Assembly: GCA_035771175.1 (NCBI GenBank)
Contig: CM069597.1
Location: 11,319,001-11,383,000, forward strand
Length of the DNA: 64,000 nt
DNA from: Paratinospora sagittata
Lineage: Eukaryota; Streptophyta; Magnoliopsida; Ranunculales; Menispermaceae
Reading direction: 5' to 3'
The notes under the pieces are model-generated. The model saw only the letters and a list, made by a program, of their open reading frames with translations. It was not told the origin of the DNA and searched no databases. Below are positions 58,801 through 64,000 of the stretch, piece by piece (position 1 is the first letter of the stretch; each line of letters begins with the position of its first letter). Position numbers and translations under genes: made by a program.

Positions 58801-59390
58801 AGTTTTGACTCGTGATAAAATATACGATAAATGCGAATAAACACTCGGTAGATTTCAATTTAAATATATAGTATTAGATCATTTGAAATACCGTAAAAAA
58901 ATGAAATCAAAACATGCAGATTAGAAAAACATATGTAGATGATTTATTCATGGTTTTGAAAAATATTTTGGGCAATAACGATTAGAGAAAGATATACCTT
59001 AAATACTTTGTGTATTTCTCATTTCTCATAACCGTTAAATCCAACTCTTCATTATGAGATCTTCAATAAGATCTTTGCAGAGTTAAATGACTTGAACGTT
59101 GATCGAGAGATATAGTCTTGAAGCTTGATCGAATCGTTCAAGTGAAGTGATCTTGAAATCATGAAGTGATCGTTGAAGTCCTTTTGATAGAAACGAACTT
59201 GACAGTTGGATGAGATCTTTGAGTTCCTTGATCGAGTCGTTCCTTTGCTTTTTGCTTTCCCTAGGTGCTTTGATGAAATCTTGATACACGCACGTTTAGC
59301 ACCGAAAAGTACTTTGTTTGTGATCATCAAAATATACTTTATCACAGTATATTTAGGGATGAGCTAAGTGATGAACCACATAGGTCAACA

Positions 59391-59405
59391 ATCTTCCCCT
59401 TTTTG
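59391..59405 (-). other. Polypurine tract of B-type fragment
   Basis: On the minus strand CAAAAAGGGGAAGAT ends at the LTR start. Confidence 0.82.
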
Positions 59406-61309
59406 ATGATGACAAACAAATCAAAAAATTAAACGCATAAGCAAAAAGATTAATGTAAATTTCTTTTCCCCCATCTATTCCTCTTATTGTTCTTTTATCT
59501 CTTATTTTTCTTGTCCCCCTTTGATATCATCAAAAATTGAAGAAAAAGAGACTAAGATGTCCCCTTATGACTTAGTAAAGTAGCGAAGCTCCCCTTACTT
59601 TGTGCATTCACCTCAAGATGATTGATGACAACATGTTATAGTTAGGTACGTCAGAATGTGTAAGGTCTACTATACTGGTAGTCACGAGAGAAACAAATCT
59701 TATTTTTAAGCACATAGAGAAAGAGTTTGACTAATTCATTGGCTAAAATATTTGAAATAATAGCAAAGCCGAGAATCGTAGTCAGAGGGAATGAGAAAGA
59801 ATTGCCGAAAGATGAATTCATAAAGAATTGTTAATCGTGGGCAATTATTCTCCTTAGTGTTTGACATAAATATAAATTTGATAATTAAACAAGACCAAAC
59901 ACAGAGTACGCTTTAAGATATGTAAATAAACACGCATAAGCATACTTATAGTATAGGCAGAGAGATTTATGATTAAGCAGGTCTAGCTATTATGATTCTA
60001 ATAAGATGCAAAGTATATAGTTGAAGTACATGGAATCTATTAGATATTAAAAATCACAGTCAATTGATGTATATAAAATATAATATTAAAGAGCAACATC
60101 AATGGCATGTGAAATGGAAAATTATAAACTTTTCATAGTTTAGACATATGAAGATATATATGATGAATATCAACGTCTAAACATATTGAATATATGCTGA
60201 AATTCATATATATCATTCAAACAACAACTTACGTTCATTCTCCTATTCTAGCCATAAAATTTCAATTTAAGCATGGCCTAGAATGATTGATGCACCGATT
60301 CTAATGAGAAAGCATTTGGAAGGGTATGTGTTCATTAGAAATCAGATATCCATGAGTTTGATGCTAACATGTTATGGTAAGAAGCAGATGCATCAAAGTC
60401 GGTAAACATAGAAAAGATAATGCCAAAAGATAGTAATCAAGGGTGTAGGCAAAAATCTTTTCAAAATATAGGCGTATGATATGAAATTGTATACATGGCC
60501 TATATTCATTTGCAAAAACATGAATCATGCATAGATAAGATTTTCTAAGTTTAGAGCAAGCTTGATCATGATATGAACTAGCATAGGCAGAAATAAATTG
60601 TTAAGGCACAACCTAACTATTGTGTACCTGATCATCAAATAATCAGATTACACATAAGTTCAAGATAAATCAATCATGATGTTATATAAGATACAAGATA
60701 GGTCTAATCATGATATTTATCAGGCAGTCACAGATACACATATCAAATACTCAAGATATATGTGACCAGTCAAGAAAGATGTCAACAATAAACTTATACA
60801 TGCATTAGACATAGTAAGATTTCATCATGATTCAGTTTATTAGGAAATATGAACAAGATAATGTTAGTATGATGACAGGTAATCATGTTCATGAAAGCAA
60901 CATAGATATGCAACAAATATATTCAGGAATTTTACAAACATAGAAGCAGGCATATCAGAGCATAAATCAACCAAATTGTGAATGGTGACTAGTGTGTGCA
61001 GCATATGAATATGAAATATAGCATTCACATGAATTCAAGTATATCAGTCATTCAAATATAGTAACGCATCAAAATATGAATGAGAGATGGAAAGACAGCT
61101 AAGCATATGCAAGCAAGCATCAAAGTAGTGAGATGTGTAGAACTTATTGTGTGAGTGGAGCAGGGGAATTGAACAGAGTATACACATGCACGATAAATTG
61201 TAATATGAATTATTCTTAAACATTGAAGGTGAGTATTGTAAGAGAGTTTTAACCAAAAATAGAAAAGATAGTTTAAACAAAGTTTGACAATTTTGGCATA
61301 ACATGACTA
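59406..61309 (-). other. 3' noncoding region of B-type fragment
   Basis: 1.9 kb of AT-rich sequence related to 10287-11420. It has purine runs (GGGGGACAAGAAAAATAAGAG) but no supported ORF. Confidence 0.65.
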
Positions 61310-61671
61310 GGGCTGGCAGAGAGGTTTCTAGATTTTCCTAGAAGATTCTGCTTCAGAATCTTCGAAGGGTGTACAAGGACACCCACGAAGGCTATTGGTC
61401 CTGCAAGCCATGGGAGTGGTGGTGCTCAAATGGACATCCTTTTCAATTAACGCTCGGGATTCCTCATTTTCCTTAAATAGTGCCATCATCAGATCTCTCT
61501 GACGTTTTGCCTTGACTTCTCTTTCAGCCGGTTCTCGTGCTCATTTAGCATAACTAGAATAGCTTGAACGCTGGAGGATAGAGAATCACTCAGCTTGGCA
61601 AACTATTCCTCAAGAGATGCTGCAGCAGGAACTGGTGGTAGAGGTTCTTCAGCACGAAGTGGAAACGATAA
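61310..61671 (-). pseudogene. C-terminal end of the extra ORF, B-type fragment
   Basis: On the minus strand it reads SEEPLPPVPAAASLEE, a stop, then FAKLSDSLSSSVQAILVMLNEHENRL. This is an amphipathic, coiled-coil-like stretch comparable to the F tail (TTIMDLSYTVIKAADRVERV). A Pro-rich end follows. It is cut at 61671 by the junction with the D LTR. Assignment rests on position and style rather than strong identity. Confidence 0.5.
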
Positions 61672-62346
61672 AGTGAAAAATAAGCAAATGAGCTGAAAAT
61701 TAGGTGCTAGTTGCTTAAATAGACAAGTTTGGGCCCACATGAAAAACTACCAAAAAACAAATTTTCCTGCTGCAATTACCTGCACTTAGATAATCAATTT
61801 CTTGCAACTGACTCACCAACTTAACAACATCTTAACCATTCAAAATCTTTACGAGTTAGCTAAAATCCTTATGGTAAAATTTTAGATCAATCCAATAGTG
61901 GGATTGCGAGATCCAACCATTTGATCAAAACTGCACAAGAAAATTTGTAAAATCTGAAAAACAGTGTTTTGAGTCTTATATCTCACAGTAGACAACTTCG
62001 ATCAAGATCTTCACTGTTCATAATGACGATCTATCAGAGAAGAATAAGCTGAAAATTTTCATCTCAATCAGATCACAGATCTCGGAGATCAAGCCATTGA
62101 TGTAATTGGTGACAAAAATTTCTTCCTTTATGGAGTGAGCTCCACTGATCCGAAACACCGTTTTCAATATGTTTCGACGTCGAACCGGTCTCTGATCATT
62201 TTGAAACTTCACGCACACTCTAAATGACTTAAAAGCATGCAAATACACTGGAACCTACGCGTGTCAAGCATCAAATACGTATACACATACGTATACTTAT
62301 TCGTATACGGGTACTCTACAGGGTCAAAATAAGGTACGGGGTTACA
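61672..62346 (-). repeat. 5' LTR of gypsy D, U5-side remnant
   Basis: Matches about 54456-55114 of the D LTR (AATTAGGTGCTAGTTGCTTAAA, GACAAGTTTGGGCCCACATG), ending GGGGTTACA at 62346. The flanks of D, ACTAA and ATTAC, match at only three of five positions. Confidence 0.85.
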
Positions 62347-63025
62347 ATTACTCTATTGTTCGAGATAGGAGATGGATCCTAACTTGAATATTATGGTTTA
62401 ATTTTAGATTTGGTTTATTATCAATGAAATTTCTATAGTTTATTCATGATTTCATATGCTTAATGCTTTCGGTTTCTTGATAAAAAATCGAATGATCTTA
62501 GACTTAGAAGGCGACACTTGAGAGAGAGTTTTTTCGAGGTTGGAAATAGGGAATTATGACATGAAAATGTTGTAGAATCGAGAGGTTTACAGAGTTTCAT
62601 GAAGTTGTAGGAAAATGACGGAGTTTAATAGGTTGTTAGAAATTAGGGTTTTATCGAGAGATCGAATCCTGTTTTTAATGATACGTTACAATTCGACACT
62701 CGAGAAAAGGAATTAGAGACGTGAGAATTTTAACTTATAGACTAGGAAATTGATTTGATAATAAGCATGTCTAGGTTACATAATTGAAAGTTAGGTGAAG
62801 TTGATTCTCTAGATTTTCATATATATTGGTTTTTCTTCATAGTTATTCGTTTGATTAGAATTAATTGTTATTTAAATACTTGAGTCTCTATAATTGATTG
62901 CTAGATGAAGTTAGAAATTAGTGAAAATGATAATTGGCGAGGTGTGCAATCCAGAGGACGACAACCAGATCTTCATCGAATATTACTACTATCTGTCACC
63001 GTATACTTGTGGTTTTCAGTTAACA
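62347..63025 (+). repeat. Solo LTR, right part
   Basis: Continues from 52411. AT-rich, ending with GAGGACGACAACC, ATTACTACTATC, CCGTATACTTGTGG and TTAACA. No ORF. Confidence 0.65.
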
Positions 63026-63030
63026 ACGAT
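63026..63030 (+). other. Right target-site duplication of the solo LTR
   Basis: ACGAT, identical to 51735-51739. Confidence 0.85.
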
Positions 63031-63477
63031 TAAATCTTCAAGTAGAATAAAAAAATAAAAAGCTTTTAAAAAATCTTGACGATATAAGAATGAAATTCGA
63101 TTCAGTGAAAAACACGATAAAGACAAGTGGCTGATCAACACTAAAAGAAACCTAAAACCTAGAGAGATCAAAAGCAATTTTGATGTTTTGAGACGTTCCG
63201 TTCTTGCGATTTGATCTTCGACTGATTTTGGTTGACTTTCATCTTAACTCCAGTTGACTTGCCTTGTTTGCACATTTGAGTTTCTTGGTATTTGTGCTTC
63301 GAGTCTTGCTTCTAGAACTTCAATCTTAATTTAAACTTGGTGAGTATATTGTCCCTGTCTCTGATCTCAAGACTTATTATATGTTAAATTGAAACACACT
63401 CAACACACAAGTTAGATAACATAAAATATCGTTTGGAATCATCAAAAGTACAGAGGGTGAGGGTCATCAAGCCAACA
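63031..63477 (-). repeat. 5' LTR of element C, outer part
   Basis: Continues the LTR from 51739; matches 23750-24199. The outer end GCCAACA at 63477 (TGTTGGC on the minus strand) is intact. Confidence 0.9.
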
Positions 63478-64000
63478 AGTCGCAATAAGAAACTCCAAGT
63501 TCAACTAGGAAAGTTCGCAACAAAATTAAAAGGTTTCTAATTCTATTGCACCTTCGCTTCCTCTCCATTTTTCCTCTTTTTCTCCACTCCATATCCCCCT
63601 CAAAACCCTCTCATCTTGTAGTAAAAAGTAAGGAAGAAGTAGAAACAAACCGCGTCCAATTTGGAGTTGTATAGCCCAAGATATAGCGAAATCTCTAAAA
63701 TCGGATAGTTTCTAATTCTGCCGAAATCACTGGCGCCAGGGCACCCATTGCGGATGCCGCGGCACCCACCCACTGGTTTTCCAACTTGGTTTCTTCAGTC
63801 CTTGTGGACATAGCCAATTTTTGGACCTCTTTTTGACTTGTTTTCTTCATGTAATCTTCATTGCATCTTCATGTACCATGTTTTCATCATCCAAGGTGAC
63901 TTCAAACACATCTAAACACCTACAAAACAAATGATTAAAACACTTATAAGACCAACTAAATCAACTTATAAAATTAAACACCGAAATAAAGCAATATATA
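63478..64000 (-). repeat. Probable Athila-like LTR sequence hosting element C
   Basis: On the minus strand GTAGGTGTTTAGATGTG and an AT-rich start resemble the solo LTR start (51780-51950: GTAGGTGTTTAAG). A GC-rich dyad cluster (CTGGCGCCAG, TGCCGCGGCA) lies at about 63730-63765. No ORF. It continues beyond the window. Confidence 0.45.

Larger units (their letters stand above)
56748..59390 (-). repeat. 3' LTR of B-type copia, truncated at U5
   Basis: TGTTGACCTATGTGG at 59390 (minus) through the dyad array (58090-58800), a TATA box (TCTATAAATACC near 57830) and leader hairpins (56755-57080), stopping at the TTAGTGG block. The missing end corresponds to about 13790-13998. Confidence 0.85.
56748..61671 (-). 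mobile_element. B-type copia fragment inside gypsy D
   Basis: In minus order: the end of the extra ORF (61671-61310), a long 3' noncoding region, a polypurine tract, then an LTR cut off at 56748 before its U5 end. Both junctions lie inside gypsy D sequence (pol on the left, LTR on the right). The D part between them is gone. No target-site copies are visible. Confidence 0.75.
51740..63025 (+). mobile_element. Athila-like solo LTR with gypsy D nested inside
   Basis: The host pieces 51740-52411 and 62347-63025 (about 1.35 kb together) begin TCATAGTTG (TG changed to TC) and end CAGTTAACA. They have no gag, pol, primer site or polypurine tract, and are flanked by ACGAT on both sides. Best read as one LTR left after LTR-LTR recombination. 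The end matches 16263-16400. The Athila-like label rests on general LTR style and is tentative. Confidence 0.68.
22995..63477 (-). mobile_element. Copia element C, split by three insertions
   Basis: Segments on the minus strand: 5' LTR 63477-63031 plus 51739-50538; primer site 50535-50521; gag about 50480-49051 then 38140-37946; pol 37945-34882; promoter-like gap; extra ORF 34357-33001 then 24683-24518; 3' noncoding; polypurine tract 24213-24200; 3' LTR 24199-22995. The interruptions are the solo LTR (51740-63025), gypsy G (38141-49045) and copia E (24684-32995), each with a target-site duplication. C is therefore older than all three. Confidence 0.88.

Noticed and set aside
59406..61309. A MITE or SINE in the long AT-rich stretch
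   Set aside because: No terminal inverted repeats, A/B boxes or poly-A tail found; it aligns in pieces with the 3' noncoding region at 10.3-11.4 kb.

Overview
The window is a block of nested LTR retrotransposons from a plant nuclear genome. I found no single-copy host gene, tRNA or rRNA. The signs are Ty1/copia elements of the large SIRE/Maximus type (two zinc knuckles in gag, an extra ORF after pol), Ty3/gypsy chromoviruses whose integrases end in a chromodomain, primer sites complementary to initiator tRNA-Met, and AT-rich sequence. This fits a eudicot, but the species cannot be named from the window. Almost every ORF is broken by stops and frameshifts. The gypsy element at 38-49 kb is the least decayed.

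Layout. 1-7623: copia element A (+), with a partial left LTR, gag-pol, and a right LTR. 7624-13998: pieces of a second copia family (B, +): an LTR 3' part joined to an LTR 5' part, a 3' noncoding stretch and a full LTR. 13999-16260: an internally deleted gypsy relic (H, -), then the tail of an Athila-like LTR. About 16400-22990: copia-type element F (-), which has a gag relic and the extra ORF but no pol. About 22995-63477: one old copia element C (-), split by three later insertions. These are copia E in its extra ORF (24684-32995, TSD ACTGT/ACCGT), gypsy G in its gag (38141-49045, perfect TSD TGGTC), and an Athila-like solo LTR in its 5' LTR (51740-63025, perfect TSD ACGAT). The solo LTR holds gypsy D (52412-62346), and D contains a fragment of a B-type copia element (56748-61671). 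63478-64000 looks like more Athila-like LTR and is the host of C.

How the parts work. In intact relatives, gag forms the particle; protease, integrase, reverse transcriptase and RNase H come from gag-pol. A tRNA-primed site beside the 5' LTR and a polypurine tract beside the 3' LTR start the two DNA strands. The extra ORF after pol resembles the plant 'putative transposon protein' family and the so-called env-like ORF of SIRE elements; its function is unknown.

The most interesting signal is regulatory. The copia LTRs share one plan: an array of short GC-rich dyads in U3, then a TATA box, then a transcribed leader with repeated small hairpins whose loop reads CCCGTAA, then a C-rich tail. In A, B, E and F the U3 array is a 27-nt unit (AGGACGCT ... 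AGCGCCCT) spaced about every 55-60 bp. In C it is GGAACGCGTTCC-like palindromes. In both C and F the same family-specific motif recurs inside the element, next to a TATA-like box just before the extra ORF. This suggests a second, internal promoter that shares cis elements with the LTR.
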